Of a DNA stretch of 64,000 nt, positions 1-9,397 are shown piece after piece; the first letter of the stretch is position 1; every line of letters begins with the position of its first letter. Under the pieces are notes generated by a model. That model had not been told where the DNA came from and made no database searches. It worked only from the letters and a program-made list of their open reading frames with translations. This DNA is from JAAYVZ01 sp035384965 (GTDB lineage Bacteria; Acidobacteriota; Thermoanaerobaculia; Thermoanaerobaculales; Thermoanaerobaculaceae). The stretch lies in the NCBI GenBank assembly GCA_035384965.1, contig DAOOJE010000002.1, positions 124,001-188,000 on the forward strand, in the 5' to 3' direction. A program made the position numbers and the translations under genes.

Positions 1-89
1 AGATCGGCGCCACGTCACTCGCCTTCGGTGTGCCGCAGCAGCGCTACGAAGGCCCGGTCTGGCTGCGAGCCGGCGCTTCCATCAGCTAG
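1..89 (+). CDS. C-terminal end of an unidentified protein (cut by window edge)
   Basis: An open frame runs from base 3 to a TAG at 87-89 and encodes the last 28 residues of a protein ending in WLRAGASIS. The start lies outside the window. The fragment is too short to assign a family. It is reported because the frame is open to the edge and the next gene converges on it from the other strand. Confidence 0.4.
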   Translation, partial: IGATSLAFGVPQQRYEGPVWLRAGASIS

Positions 90-148
90 CTGACGCCCGA
101 AGATGCACGGGGAGCCGCCGCGTCGCCCCCCCCGCACCGGGCGTGCCG

Positions 149-1306
149 TCAGCCGGAACCTTCCGCGTGCCCGGCCCGCGGATGCTCGCTCCAGGCGGTC
201 ACCGTCCGGTTGCGGCTGCGCTGCTTGGCCAGGTACATGCAGGCATCGGCCCGGCGCAGCAACTCGTTCTTCGCCGCCACGGGGTTGATCTCCCTTCCGA
301 GGAGAGGGATGACGTCGGACAGGAGGGTCGCGACGCCGATCGAGCAGGTGATCACGCCCTTGATGTTGAACGCCGGGTAGTTCACCGGGTCGCGGCGGTC
401 GGCCTCGCGCAGGAACACGTAAGACTCGAGGTTTTTCCTGATCGTCTCGGCAACCCAGAACGCCTCTTGCGGCGAGGCCCCGGGAAGCACCACGATGAAC
501 TCGTCGCCGCCGTAGCGGGCGCCGATCGCGTCCCCGGGCAGGATTTGCCGCAGCATCGCCCCCACTTCCGAGAGCACCCGGCTGCCTGCCAGATGCCCAT
601 GGACATCATTGACAGTCTTGAAGTTGTCCAGATCTAGAAAAAGCAAGCCGACATCCTGCCCGGTGGTGAGGGCTTGTTCGATGACGAGCTGCAAGCTGTG
701 GTGGAGGTAGCGGTCGTTGTACAGGCCGGTCAGCTCGTCGCGCTTGGAGATCTCCTTCGATCGATACGCGTCGATGGCGTTGGCCACCGACACCGAGATG
801 GTCTGGGCAAAGATCTCCAGCAGCATGAGGTCCCGCTGGTCGTATGAGCGGCCGCCCAGGCGGTTGATGAGCTCGATGACGCCGAGGACCTGCCCCTCCA
901 CGACGAGCGGCGCGCAGACCAGCGACCGGGTGCGGAACCGCGACGCGCCGTCGAACCCGGAAAAGAACAGCGGGTCGGCCTGAGGGTTGGAGGAGAGGTA
1001 CGAACGCCCCGTGCCGTACACGTGGCCGACGATGCCGCGGGTGGCGGCGAGGCGCGACCCCACGAGGCGGTCCGACGCCTCCCCGAAGCAGGCGATCAGC
1101 ACCAGCTCCACGCACGGCTGATCGGCCTCCGAGCGGGTCAGGTCGTCGATGAAGATGGACCCGGCCTCGGACGGCACGAAGTCGTTGGCGCGCGACAGCA
1201 AGTTGCAGAAGATGCCGGAGAGATCCAGCTCGTACGGCTCGGTGGAACGAGCCTCTCGTCTGAGGAACGCCGCGATCTCCGGATTCGAGATGCAATGCGT
1301 CTTCAT
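149..1306 (-). CDS. GAF-GGDEF diguanylate cyclase
   Basis: Probable cytoplasmic cyclic-di-GMP synthase of 385 residues. Residues about 25-175 form a GAF sensor domain, with the typical stretches LVCAPLVVEGQ and GVIELINR. Residues about 190-370 are a GGDEF domain introduced by DELTGLYNDR, with an intact signature GGDEF at 266-270 and the usual closing ADACMYLAKQRSRNR. The inhibitory RxxD site five residues before the signature reads LPGD, so product feedback at the I-site is probably absent. The start at 1306 is chosen because it begins the conserved part; an in-frame extension upstream to 1453 is arginine-rich and unlike coding sequence. No membrane segment is seen. The GAF ligand cannot be told from sequence. 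Confidence 0.9.
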   Translation of the reverse strand: MKTHCISNPEIAAFLRREARSTEPYELDLSGIFCNLLSRANDFVPSEAGSIFIDDLTRSEADQPCVELVLIACFGEASDRLVGSRLAATRGIVGHVYGTGRSYLSSNPQADPLFFSGFDGASRFRTRSLVCAPLVVEGQVLGVIELINRLGGRSYDQRDLMLLEIFAQTISVSVANAIDAYRSKEISKRDELTGLYNDRYLHHSLQLVIEQALTTGQDVGLLFLDLDNFKTVNDVHGHLAGSRVLSEVGAMLRQILPGDAIGARYGGDEFIVVLPGASPQEAFWVAETIRKNLESYVFLREADRRDPVNYPAFNIKGVITCSIGVATLLSDVIPLLGREINPVAAKNELLRRADACMYLAKQRSRNRTVTAWSEHPRAGHAEGSG

Positions 1307-1532
1307 TGCCGCAGGCCCTGGGGGGGTCTCCTCATCCGCCCACAAGCATAGCAGACAGCATGGATTGCACCGCGGGAGGCGAGCAGCCGTCAGTGTGGCT
1401 ATACTGCTCGCAGGGCAAGCCCGGAGGACGGGGCGGTCGGCGAACCGAGGCACGCGCCTTGCAAGCTCTCATGGCGCGACCGGGGAACGCCGGCCGGCGC
1501 GCACGGGACCCCGGGACGCAGGGAGGACGACG

Positions 1533-2486
1533 ATGGCAGCCCACACTCGCTCGCAGACAACGGTGGTCCTGGTCCTCGCGGCGCTGGCGACGGTCGCTGC
1601 CGCCGCCACTTCGGAGGCGATCGACCGCGTCCGGGTGTACTACCGGGAGGGCAGCTCGGTGTCCGTGCAGGTGATCCCCGACGGGCGCGCGGCGCTGCAG
1701 TTCCGCAGCACCGGCAGCGACCGTTACGAGCTGATCGGCGACACGCAGTCGCTGGTCGGCAAGAGCTACGCGTTGCGGATCGAAAACCACGGGCGGTACC
1801 GCATCAAGGTCGTGGTGGGGATCGACGGTGTGAACGCCTTCTTCCGCAAGCCGGTCCAGGGCTACGCCCGGGCCGACGTGGGCGCCGTGCTCGCTGCCCG
1901 CGAGGTGCGCACCATCAAGGGGTTCCAACTCGACGGTGAGCAGGCCCAGCGCTTCGTCTTCAGCCCCCCGGAGTACAGCGAGGGCAGGGGTGAAGGCAGG
2001 GTCGGCGAGATCGAGCTCCACGTCTACGAGGAGTGGCGCCCGGAAAGGGACGTTCCCAAGCTCGACGAGGAACTGTCCGGACGGGTGGAGGCGGCGCGGC
2101 CTGGCCTCGGCACCACGACGGGCGACGACTTCGACAGCCAGGTGAGGCGAGTCCGGTTCGTCTCCGCAACCCCGGAACCGGTGGCGCGGGTGGTGCTGCT
2201 GTACGGCCGGGAGGAGGGATTCCGGCCACCCTCTCCGCCTTCCGGCAAGCTCGGCGTGACGATCGAGCGACACCCCTCGGGCTGTCGGGTCACCGGCGTG
2301 GAGCCCGGCTCGATCGCCGAGGAGGTCGGCCTGAGGCGGGGCGACATCATCGTCAAGGCCGACTCGGAGGACGAGCCCTCGCCCCAGACCCTGCGCCGTG
2401 TCCTGCGCGACAAGGATCGCGGCGACTATCTCTTCCTCGAGGTCGAGAGGGGCCGCCACCTCCTGACGTTCAAGATCCGCATGTGA
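1533..2486 (+). CDS. Secreted protein with C-terminal PDZ domain
   Basis: A 317-residue exported protein. Residues 1-27 are a signal peptide with core VVLVLAALATVAAAA. The middle, about 30-210, is a beta-rich region I do not recognise. Residues about 235-317 are a PDZ domain (GKLGVTIE, then GVEPGSIAEEVGLRRGDIIV) of the kind found in HtrA and carboxy-terminal proteases. No protease domain accompanies it, so it probably acts as a periplasmic binding or scaffold protein. The start at 1533 follows GGGAGGAC by a few bases, which outweighs the much longer in-frame extension from 1149. It is followed after 25 bases by the histidine kinase, so co-transcription is likely. Confidence 0.8.
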   Translation: MAAHTRSQTTVVLVLAALATVAAAATSEAIDRVRVYYREGSSVSVQVIPDGRAALQFRSTGSDRYELIGDTQSLVGKSYALRIENHGRYRIKVVVGIDGVNAFFRKPVQGYARADVGAVLAAREVRTIKGFQLDGEQAQRFVFSPPEYSEGRGEGRVGEIELHVYEEWRPERDVPKLDEELSGRVEAARPGLGTTTGDDFDSQVRRVRFVSATPEPVARVVLLYGREEGFRPPSPPSGKLGVTIERHPSGCRVTGVEPGSIAEEVGLRRGDIIVKADSEDEPSPQTLRRVLRDKDRGDYLFLEVERGRHLLTFKIRM

Positions 2487-2511
2487 GACCGGCCGGAGGG
2501 CCGCCCGGGCC

Positions 2512-4035
2512 GTGACCGAGGAGCAGGGCTTCGAAAGCGCCGCCAGGCATCTCGCCGAGAGCGAGGAGCGGTACCGCCGCCTCCTCGCCTCGGTGACCGA
2601 CTACGTGTACACGGTGACGGTCGAGAACGGCCGCCCCGTGGCCACCGTGCACGGGCCGGGGTGCGTCGCCGTCACGGGGTACTCGCCGGAGGCCTACGCC
2701 GTCGATCCGATGCTCTGGCACCGCATGGTGCACGACGACGACAAGGCAGCGGTCACGGCCCAGGCGGAGGCCATGCTCGAGCGCGGGGCGGCAGCGCCGA
2801 TCGAGCACCGGATCGTGCACCGCGACGGCTCGATCCGATGGGTTCGCAACACGCCGGTGCCGCGCCTCGACCAGCACGGCCGGCTCGTGGGCTACGACGG
2901 GCTGATCTCGGACATCACGGCGCGCAAGCAGGCGGAGATCGCGCTGCGCGAAAGCGAGGAAAAGTACCGCGCCCTCGTGGAGGCCTCCTCCGACGCCATT
3001 TTCCTGGAAAGCCTCGAGGGTCGGGTCCTCGACTGCAACTCTTCGGCTTGCAAGATGTTCGGGTACTCCAAGGAAGAACTCGTGGGCCTCGCCGTGGCGG
3101 ATCTCGTGCCGGAGGAGGTGCGGCCGAAGCTCGCCGACCTGGCGGAGGTGCTGCGCACGGGGGAAGGCGTGTTCCTCGAGAGCTTCAACGTCCGCAAGGG
3201 CGGCGAGGTGTTCCCCTGCGAGGTGAGCACCCGTGTCGTCTCGGTGGGCGGAGAGCCTCGCGTCATCGCGTTCGTGCGCGACCTTTCGGAGTCGCGCCGC
3301 CGGGACCGCGAGATCGGTCGCCTGGCCGCCGAGCTGCGGCGGCGCAACGCCGAGCTCGAGCTGGCGAACAGCGAACTCGAGGCGTTCGCGTGCATGGTCT
3401 CCCACGACCTGCGAGCGCCGCTCGTTGTGGTGGACGGCTTCCTGCGGCTGCTGCTGGAGGAGCCGACGAGCGAGCTGCCGCCCGAGGTGGTGCGGCCGCT
3501 GCGCCTCATGAGGCAGGCCAGCACGCGAATGCAGGAACTCATCGACTCGCTGCTCGACTTTTCCCGCCTGGCGATGCAACCGCTGCGGCGCCGGCCAGTG
3601 GACGTCGCCGCGATGGCCCGGCAGGTGTGGGAGGAGCTGGTGCCGGCCGAGTCGGGAAGGCAGCTGCGCCTCGAGGTGGGCGAGGTGCCCCCCTGCGAGG
3701 CCGATCCCTCGCTGCTGCGCCAGGTGCTGGCCAACCTCCTCGGCAACGCCCTCAAGTTCACGCGCGGGCGTCCGGCGGCGGTCATCGAGGTGGGGGGCGC
3801 CGAGCGTCCCGACGAGCGGGTCTTCTTTGTCCGCGACAACGGCGTGGGGTTCGAGCCTTCGAGCGCGGGAGGGCTGTTCGACCTCTTCCGCCGTCTCGAG
3901 CGGGCGGAAGGGTTCGAGGGCACGGGGGTCGGCCTGGCGATCGTTCGCCGGATCGTCGAGCGGCACGGGGGGAGAGTGTGGGCCGAGTCCCGTCCGGGCG
4001 AGGGAGCGACGTTCTTCATTGCGCTGCCGGAGTGA
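2512..4035 (+). CDS. PAS-PAS sensor histidine kinase
   Basis: A 507-residue soluble two-component kinase with a GTG start. Two PAS domains (about 17-140 and 145-262) are followed by a coiled linker and a HisKA domain whose phospho-acceptor is H298 in MVSHDLRAPL. The HATPase domain has an N box (NLLGNALKF), a G1 box (DNGVGF) and a G2 box (GTGVGLAIVRRIVERHGG). The first PAS domain is closed by a PAC-type stretch ending DITARKQAE. There is no receiver and no transmembrane helix, so it senses a cytoplasmic or redox/ligand signal. No cognate regulator is adjacent. It lies 25 bases after the PDZ gene on the same strand. Confidence 0.9.
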   Translation: MTEEQGFESAARHLAESEERYRRLLASVTDYVYTVTVENGRPVATVHGPGCVAVTGYSPEAYAVDPMLWHRMVHDDDKAAVTAQAEAMLERGAAAPIEHRIVHRDGSIRWVRNTPVPRLDQHGRLVGYDGLISDITARKQAEIALRESEEKYRALVEASSDAIFLESLEGRVLDCNSSACKMFGYSKEELVGLAVADLVPEEVRPKLADLAEVLRTGEGVFLESFNVRKGGEVFPCEVSTRVVSVGGEPRVIAFVRDLSESRRRDREIGRLAAELRRRNAELELANSELEAFACMVSHDLRAPLVVVDGFLRLLLEEPTSELPPEVVRPLRLMRQASTRMQELIDSLLDFSRLAMQPLRRRPVDVAAMARQVWEELVPAESGRQLRLEVGEVPPCEADPSLLRQVLANLLGNALKFTRGRPAAVIEVGGAERPDERVFFVRDNGVGFEPSSAGGLFDLFRRLERAEGFEGTGVGLAIVRRIVERHGGRVWAESRPGEGATFFIALPE

Positions 4036-4085
4036 TCGGCGCGCAGGAGCGCTTCGACCACACCCGCGCCCCCGACCATGACGGC

Positions 4086-4167
4086 GTCCGCGCCCACCGC
4101 GGAGGCGCAGCGCGATCGGGAGCGCGGCCGTCACGATGGTGGGCGCGGACCTCCGGGCCGCGCCGGG
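4086..4167. repeat. Palindromic intergenic repeat, copy 1
   Basis: Between the convergent kinase and glgA genes, GTCCGCGCCCACC at 4086-4098 is a perfect inverted match to GGTGGGCGCGGAC at 4138-4150. Bases 4134-4157 are identical to 32257-32280, and the nine bases after one mismatch also match. Inside the shared part, GGCGCGG and CCGCGCC can form a short hairpin around ACCTCCGGG. It may be a REP-like dispersed element or a bidirectional terminator; only two copies were found by eye. Otherwise I see nothing in the 151-base gap 4036-4186. Confidence 0.55.
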
Positions 4168-4186
4168 CGGTCGGGCGCGTGGGGGG

Positions 4187-5608
4187 CTACTGCCGGGCGA
4201 GCCGCTCGTACAGCGATAGGTACGCCCGGGCCGAGACCGACCAGGAGAAGTCGCGCCGCATCGCGGTGCGCCGCAGGCGAGCCAGCTCCTCCGGGCGGGC
4301 CAGCACGGCCGCGGCCCGCGCCAGCGCGTCGACCAGCGCGGCTGGCGTGAGTTCCCAGAACACGAAGCCGGTGGCATCGTCGCGGCTCGAGTCGAAGACG
4401 GTGTCGGCGAACCCGCCGGTGGCGTGCACGACCGGCAGGCTGCCGTAGCGCATGGCGATCATTTGCCCGAGGCCGCACGGCTCGTAGCGTGAGGGCATGA
4501 GGAAGAGGTCGCTCGCGGCGTAAATCCGGTGGGCGAGCCGGTTGTCGAAGCGGGTCACCACGCGCACGCGCCCGGGGTGGGCCAGCTCCGCCGCCCGCAT
4601 GGCCTCCTCGTAGCGGCGCTCGCCGGTGCCCAGCACGACGAGGTCGAACCCCAGCGCGACGATGTCTTCCAGCGCGGCGACCACGAGGTCGGCACCCTTT
4701 TGCTCGGCGAGGCGGGACACCATGCCGCACAACGCGCGTCCGCTCCCCTCCATCTCCAGCTCCGCGACCAGCGCCTCGCGGTTCGCCGCCTTGCCCGCGC
4801 TCACATCCTCGGCGGCGAACGGGCGGGCGATGAGGGTGTCGTTCGAGGGGTTCCACTCGCTCTGGTCGAGGCCGTTGAGGATGCCGGTGAGCAGGTGCTG
4901 GCGGCTGCCGAGCACGCCCTCGAGACGGCACCCGAAGGCGGGGGTGAGGATCTCGCGGGCGTAGGTCGGGGAAACGGTCGTGATGGCATCGGCCGACACC
5001 AGGCCGCCCTTGAGGAAGTTGACCTGCCCGTAGAACTCGAGCCGGCTGATCTGGAAGTGCTCGCCGCCGAGCCCGCACGCTGCCAGCGTCCAGGGCGGGA
5101 AGACGCCCTGGTACGCCAGGTTGTGGATCGTGAAGACCGTGCGCGCCACCGGCAGCGTCTCGCGCCACCCGGGCTCGAAGGCGAGAAGAAACGGCGCCAG
5201 GGCCGCTTGCCAGTCGTGGGCGTGGACGATGTCGACGCCGCCGAACTGCCCCAGCACGGTGAGCGCGGCCCTGGAAAAAAACGCAAAGCGCACGTGGTTG
5301 TCGGGAAAGTCGGCGTCGGGAAGGCCGTACAGCGCCGGCCGCGCGTACAGCACCGGGCAGTCGAGCAGGACGAAGCGCACGCCGCGGTGCTCGACGACGC
5401 GGGGGACGGCCCGCAGGCCGAGTGCGTGGACCTCGGGCAGGTCCCGGCCGGGAAGCGGCTCGCGCAGGCTCTCGCGGTGGCCCGGGGCGATCACCGTGAC
5501 CTCGTGCCCCAGCTCCGCCAGGGCTGGGGGCAGTGAACCCACGACGTCGGCGAGCCCGCCGGTCTTGGAAAACGGCACGACTTCGGAGGCGAGGTGAGCG
5601 ATTCGCAT
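4187..5608 (-). CDS. glgA: Glycogen synthase (GT5)
   Basis: A 473-residue glycogen/starch synthase that transfers glucose from ADP-glucose (or UDP-glucose) to the non-reducing end of alpha-1,4-glucan in the cytoplasm. The N-terminal Rossmann domain opens with MRIAHLASEV and the family motif KTGGLADVVG. HAHDWQAAL and TIHNLAYQG follow, and the C-terminal domain carries PSRYEPCGLGQ with the conserved glutamate. Length matches the family. The start at 5608 lies 12 bases after GGGAGG; the extension to 5662 has no family resemblance. It is the last gene of a minus-strand cluster with galT and a sugar nucleotidyltransferase. The 189-base gap upstream holds a TTGACT box (5656-5661) without a convincing -10. 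Confidence 0.95.
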   Translation of the reverse strand: MRIAHLASEVVPFSKTGGLADVVGSLPPALAELGHEVTVIAPGHRESLREPLPGRDLPEVHALGLRAVPRVVEHRGVRFVLLDCPVLYARPALYGLPDADFPDNHVRFAFFSRAALTVLGQFGGVDIVHAHDWQAALAPFLLAFEPGWRETLPVARTVFTIHNLAYQGVFPPWTLAACGLGGEHFQISRLEFYGQVNFLKGGLVSADAITTVSPTYAREILTPAFGCRLEGVLGSRQHLLTGILNGLDQSEWNPSNDTLIARPFAAEDVSAGKAANREALVAELEMEGSGRALCGMVSRLAEQKGADLVVAALEDIVALGFDLVVLGTGERRYEEAMRAAELAHPGRVRVVTRFDNRLAHRIYAASDLFLMPSRYEPCGLGQMIAMRYGSLPVVHATGGFADTVFDSSRDDATGFVFWELTPAALVDALARAAAVLARPEELARLRRTAMRRDFSWSVSARAYLSLYERLARQ

Positions 5609-5797
5609 GGCAGCGGTCCCTCCCGGCACGCGTAGAGTCGAGAGTCGGCTGCCAGGAGTCAAGAGGCGAGTGGCTGGTTGACCGCCCGGGTCGCCGCCCG
5701 ACCCCGCGAGCTGCCGCGGTGGGCTTCGGCGGTGTCGGGCGATTGCGGGAACTGATCCCCTGGCGACAGAAGAACCGACCCCGGTTGTGGGGGCGCC

Positions 5798-6829
5798 TCA
5801 GGGTGCCTCGCGGAGGTAGCGGGCGGCCTCCTCCGGCGGGGTGGGGTTGATCGAGTAGCCGGAACCCCACTCGAAGCCCGCAATGTGGGTGATGCGGGGC
5901 ACGAACTCGAGATGCCAGTGGTAGTCGAGCTCGATCGTGGTCCAGTACTCGGGCAGCCCCGGCCGGGGGTGAGGGCTCGGCGCGGTGTGCAGGATGAGGT
6001 TGAACGGCGGGTCCGCGAGCAGTGCCCGCACCCTCGAGAGGAAGCTCTTGAGCACGGCGGCGAGGTCGGCGAGGACGTGGTCCGGGGTGGCGGCGAAGTC
6101 GTGGTGGTGGCGGCGAGGCAGCAGCCACGTCTCGAACGGGAAAGAGGCCGCGAACGGCTCCAGGAGCATGAAGTGGTCACTTTCCCACGCGACTCTCTCG
6201 CCGAGTGCCCGTTCCTGCAGGATGAGGTCACAGAAGATGCAGCGCTCCTTGCGCCGCCAGTGTTCGCGCGCGACCTCCAGCTCGCCCTTGACCACGACCG
6301 GGATGATCGGGGTGGCGATGAGCTGGGAGTGGGGGTGGTACAGCGAGGCCCCTGCTTCCCACCCGTGGTTCTTGAAGATGAGGGCGTAGCGGATGCGCGG
6401 GTCGCGCCGCAGGTCAGCCAGCCGCTCCCGCCACGCCCGCAGCACCAGTTCGATCTGGGGCGGGTCCATGTCGGCCATCGGCTGCATGTGCTCGGGGGTC
6501 TCGACGATCACCTCGTGGGCGCCGATCCCCGCCACGCGGTCGAAGATCCCCACCCCCTCGCGCCTCAGTTCGCCCTCCACCCGCAGCGCCGGGAACTTGT
6601 TGGCGACCACGCGCACCTGCCAGCCGGGGGCGTTGCGCGGCCGGTTCGGCGGGCCGAAGGCGAGGATCTCGGGCGGGGTGGTCTCCTCGTTGCCCCACTC
6701 GAACGGGCAGGCTCCCAGCTCACCTGGCTGGTCCGGCTCGCCCCGCCGGAACTCGTGTGGCCTGAAGCGCCGCTCGGTGGCGATGATGGTCCACCGCCCC
6801 CGGATTGGGTCGAAGCGCAGCTCACTCAT
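5798..6829 (-). CDS. galT: Galactose-1-phosphate uridylyltransferase family protein
   Basis: A 343-residue member of the GalT branch of the HIT superfamily, which moves a nucleotide between sugar 1-phosphates through a histidine intermediate. The active-site motif HPHSQ is at 165-169, and a metal-binding CIFCDLI motif lies further on. The N-terminus (FDPIRGRWTIIATER) is typical. The partner cysteine near residue 41 is single (GACPFEWGNE) rather than a CxxC pair, so the zinc site may differ from E. coli GalT. The start follows GAGGGGGGTGCG. Standing between a nucleotidyltransferase and glycogen synthase, it may feed Glc-1-P or ADP-glucose metabolism rather than classical galactose use; some relatives are ADP-sugar adenylyltransferases. 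Confidence 0.88.
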   Translation of the reverse strand: MSELRFDPIRGRWTIIATERRFRPHEFRRGEPDQPGELGACPFEWGNEETTPPEILAFGPPNRPRNAPGWQVRVVANKFPALRVEGELRREGVGIFDRVAGIGAHEVIVETPEHMQPMADMDPPQIELVLRAWRERLADLRRDPRIRYALIFKNHGWEAGASLYHPHSQLIATPIIPVVVKGELEVAREHWRRKERCIFCDLILQERALGERVAWESDHFMLLEPFAASFPFETWLLPRRHHHDFAATPDHVLADLAAVLKSFLSRVRALLADPPFNLILHTAPSPHPRPGLPEYWTTIELDYHWHLEFVPRITHIAGFEWGSGYSINPTPPEEAARYLREAP

Positions 6830-6886
6830 CGCACCCCCCTCGGGCTGCGGGCGCGAACCGCGGATCACGGACAGGACGGGGCGAGC

Positions 6887-9397
6887 TCATGACCGGCGCA
6901 CGAGCTTGGCGATCTCGGCTCGCCGGTGCTGCAGCACCGCTCGCGCCGCCTGGAGAGATGCCGCTTCGGCGTGCAGGTGGAGGAGGGGCGCGACGCGATC
7001 GGGGCGCAGCAGCACCCAGCCGTCGTCGGTCGTCACCTTGATCCCCTCCAGGTACGAGACCTGCTGCCCCTGCACGGTCTCGGCGAAGCGCCGCATGACC
7101 TCGCCCTTGCGCTCGAGCGGGCAGGGCAGCGTGGCGTGAGCGACCGGCACCGGTGGCGCGTACGCCGCCACCTCGGTGAGCGGGCGCCCGCACCGAACCA
7201 GCAGCTCGAGCAGGCGGGCCATGGCGAACATGGCGTCGGGCACATGGTGGAGGGCCGGGAGGATGAAGTCTCCTTCGCCCGAGGATGCGAAGATGACGTC
7301 GCGGCCGCGCGAAGCCTCGGTGAGGGCGCGCGGTGCGGAAAGCACCTCGCGCAGGCGGTGGCCTCCTCCCTCGAGCGCCTGGCGGAAGGTAGAGGGCGCG
7401 AACGTCGGCATCACCACCTCGCCGGGCGGCAGGCCGGCCGCCACCACGGCCCCCACCATGAGCGCCGCGAGGTCCATGTCGGCCCACACCCTCTTGTCGC
7501 TGCCCACGACGATGAGGCGCTCGCCCGAGGGGTAGAGCCAGACCCCGAGGTCGGCCTCGAGCGACGCCGCGATGGTGGCCAGCCGCTTCGGAGCCACGGC
7601 CAGGTCGGAAGCGAGCGGGCCCTCGCGCATCCCCTCGGTGTGGGCGTTGAGGGTGATGACGTCGCAGCCGAGCTCGGCCAAAAGCCGGGGCAGCACGACG
7701 ACGGCCGGGGAGTGGGCGTAGTCGACGACGACGCGCAGCTTGCGGGCGCGGATGTCGGCGACCGGCAGCGCCTTCAGGAACGCCTCGGCGTAGAAGTCGA
7801 CGATGCGCGGCTGCTCGAAAATCGAGCCGATTTCCTGATGGGAGGCGCGGCGGAACTCCTCCCGCAGGAACACCCGCTCCACCGACTTGGAGAACGAGGT
7901 CGAGATGTCGAGGCCGTGCTCGTCGAAGAAACGGATGGAGGTCATCCCGCGCACCAGCAGCACCTGCTGGAAGGAGACGCCGCCCAGCTCGCCGAACCCC
8001 TCGAGCTTGTGACGCATGACCGGAGTCGGCAGCATCCCGAGGTCGACCATGTTGACGCCGGCCGAGCTGACGCCGCCGAAGAACGCACGCCGGAGCATGC
8101 GGGAGGCCGGGTGATCGTCGCGCGTGGACAGCACGGTCGAGCCGGGCTGGAGCAACGTCGCGTAGGCGGCGCCGAGCCGCGCCGACACCTCCGGGGTCAA
8201 CTCGAGGTTGGTGAGCCCGGTGACCGCGCCCTCCTCGAACGCCGAGGTGCGCCATCGCTCGGCGTAGACGAGGTTCGAGTGGACCACGGCGTGGTCCTCG
8301 ACCACCTTGGAGGGCCAGATCTTGACGTTTTCCTTGACCCGCACCTCCTGGCCGAGCACGGTGTCGTCGGCGACGATGGCGCCAGGCTCGACGACGCAGC
8401 CCGCGCCGACCTGCACCCTGGCTCCCAGCACCGCGTTCTCGACCCGGGCGCCCTCCTCGACCCTGGCCTCCTCCCAGGCGACGGTGCGGCGCAGCTCGGC
8501 GCCGGCACCGACGCGCACGCCCGGACCCAGCACCACGTCCTGGAGGCGGGCGCCGGGGCCGACGACGCAGCCGGGGGCGATGACCACGGTGCCGCGCACC
8601 TCGACGCTCTGGTCAAGCGCCGACTCGCCCTCGATCCACAGCGGCTTGCCGCCGAGCTGCGAGAGCTGACCCGGCGGCACGATGCGCAGGGTGCCGTCGA
8701 AGAAATCCCCGTGCCCGGCCAGGTACGACTCGGGGTCGCCGATGTCGCGCCAGTAGCCGCGCGAGACGTGACCGAACATCAGCTCGCCGGCCTCCAGCAG
8801 GCGAGGGAAGAGGTCGCGCGAGAAGTCGAAGCTCTCGTTCCGCGGCACGTGCGCCAGGACGCGGCTTTCGAGGACGTAGATGCCGGTGTTGACGGTGTCG
8901 GAGAACACCTCGCCCCAGGTCGGCTTTTCGAGAAAGCGCCTGACCCGCCCCTCGGCATCGATGATGACGATCCCGAACTGCAACGGGTTGGGCACGCGGG
9001 TCAGCCCGATCGTCACCGAGGCGCCCTTGCTGCGGTGAAAATCGAGGATGGCGCCGAGGTCGAAGTCACAGATGACGTCCCCCGACAGCACGAGGTACGT
9101 ATCGGACGCCGCGCGGTCGCTGCCGTGGGCGACCGCGCCGGCGGTGCCGTAGTCCTGGTCGGCGTTGAAGTAGTGGAGGCGCATCCCGAGCTTCTCGCCG
9201 TCCCCGAAGTGGGCGCGGATCTTGTCGGGATCGTAGTAGGTCAGCAGGACGGCCTCCTCCATGCCGAAACCGCGCAGGTGCAGCAGCACCCGTTCCAGGA
9301 TCGGGCGGTTGACGACCGCCAGCATCGGCTTCGGGCGGTTGGCCGAGAGGGGCCGGATCCGGGTTCCGAACCCGCCTGCCATCACGATGGGGATCAT
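6887..9397 (-). CDS. NDP-sugar pyrophosphorylase / degenerate phosphomannomutase fusion
   Basis: An 836-residue three-part protein. Residues 1-235 are a nucleotidyltransferase with the signature GGFGTRIRPLSANRPKPM. About 255-375 form a left-handed beta-helix of hexapeptide repeats. About 385-836 have the phosphohexomutase fold. In the mutase part the TASHNP serine loop is replaced by STRDDHPASR, and the DGDxDR metal loop is replaced by EADLGVWLYP, so mutase activity is doubtful. Such fusions are usually annotated as mannose-1-phosphate guanylyltransferase/phosphomannomutase. The start ATG overlaps the stop of the receiver gene as ATGA, indicating translational coupling. The substrate sugar is not certain. 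Confidence 0.85.
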   Translation of the reverse strand: MIPIVMAGGFGTRIRPLSANRPKPMLAVVNRPILERVLLHLRGFGMEEAVLLTYYDPDKIRAHFGDGEKLGMRLHYFNADQDYGTAGAVAHGSDRAASDTYLVLSGDVICDFDLGAILDFHRSKGASVTIGLTRVPNPLQFGIVIIDAEGRVRRFLEKPTWGEVFSDTVNTGIYVLESRVLAHVPRNESFDFSRDLFPRLLEAGELMFGHVSRGYWRDIGDPESYLAGHGDFFDGTLRIVPPGQLSQLGGKPLWIEGESALDQSVEVRGTVVIAPGCVVGPGARLQDVVLGPGVRVGAGAELRRTVAWEEARVEEGARVENAVLGARVQVGAGCVVEPGAIVADDTVLGQEVRVKENVKIWPSKVVEDHAVVHSNLVYAERWRTSAFEEGAVTGLTNLELTPEVSARLGAAYATLLQPGSTVLSTRDDHPASRMLRRAFFGGVSSAGVNMVDLGMLPTPVMRHKLEGFGELGGVSFQQVLLVRGMTSIRFFDEHGLDISTSFSKSVERVFLREEFRRASHQEIGSIFEQPRIVDFYAEAFLKALPVADIRARKLRVVVDYAHSPAVVVLPRLLAELGCDVITLNAHTEGMREGPLASDLAVAPKRLATIAASLEADLGVWLYPSGERLIVVGSDKRVWADMDLAALMVGAVVAAGLPPGEVVMPTFAPSTFRQALEGGGHRLREVLSAPRALTEASRGRDVIFASSGEGDFILPALHHVPDAMFAMARLLELLVRCGRPLTEVAAYAPPVPVAHATLPCPLERKGEVMRRFAETVQGQQVSYLEGIKVTTDDGWVLLRPDRVAPLLHLHAEAASLQAARAVLQHRRAEIAKLVRRS

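Noticed and set aside
2470..4377. A 635-codon minus-strand frame over the PAS histidine kinase
   Set aside because: Antisense shadow; the plus-strand kinase has all its boxes.
5609..5797. Promoter TTGACT for glgA
   Set aside because: The -35 is good but no acceptable -10 lies at 16 to 19 bases, so it was not listed as a feature.
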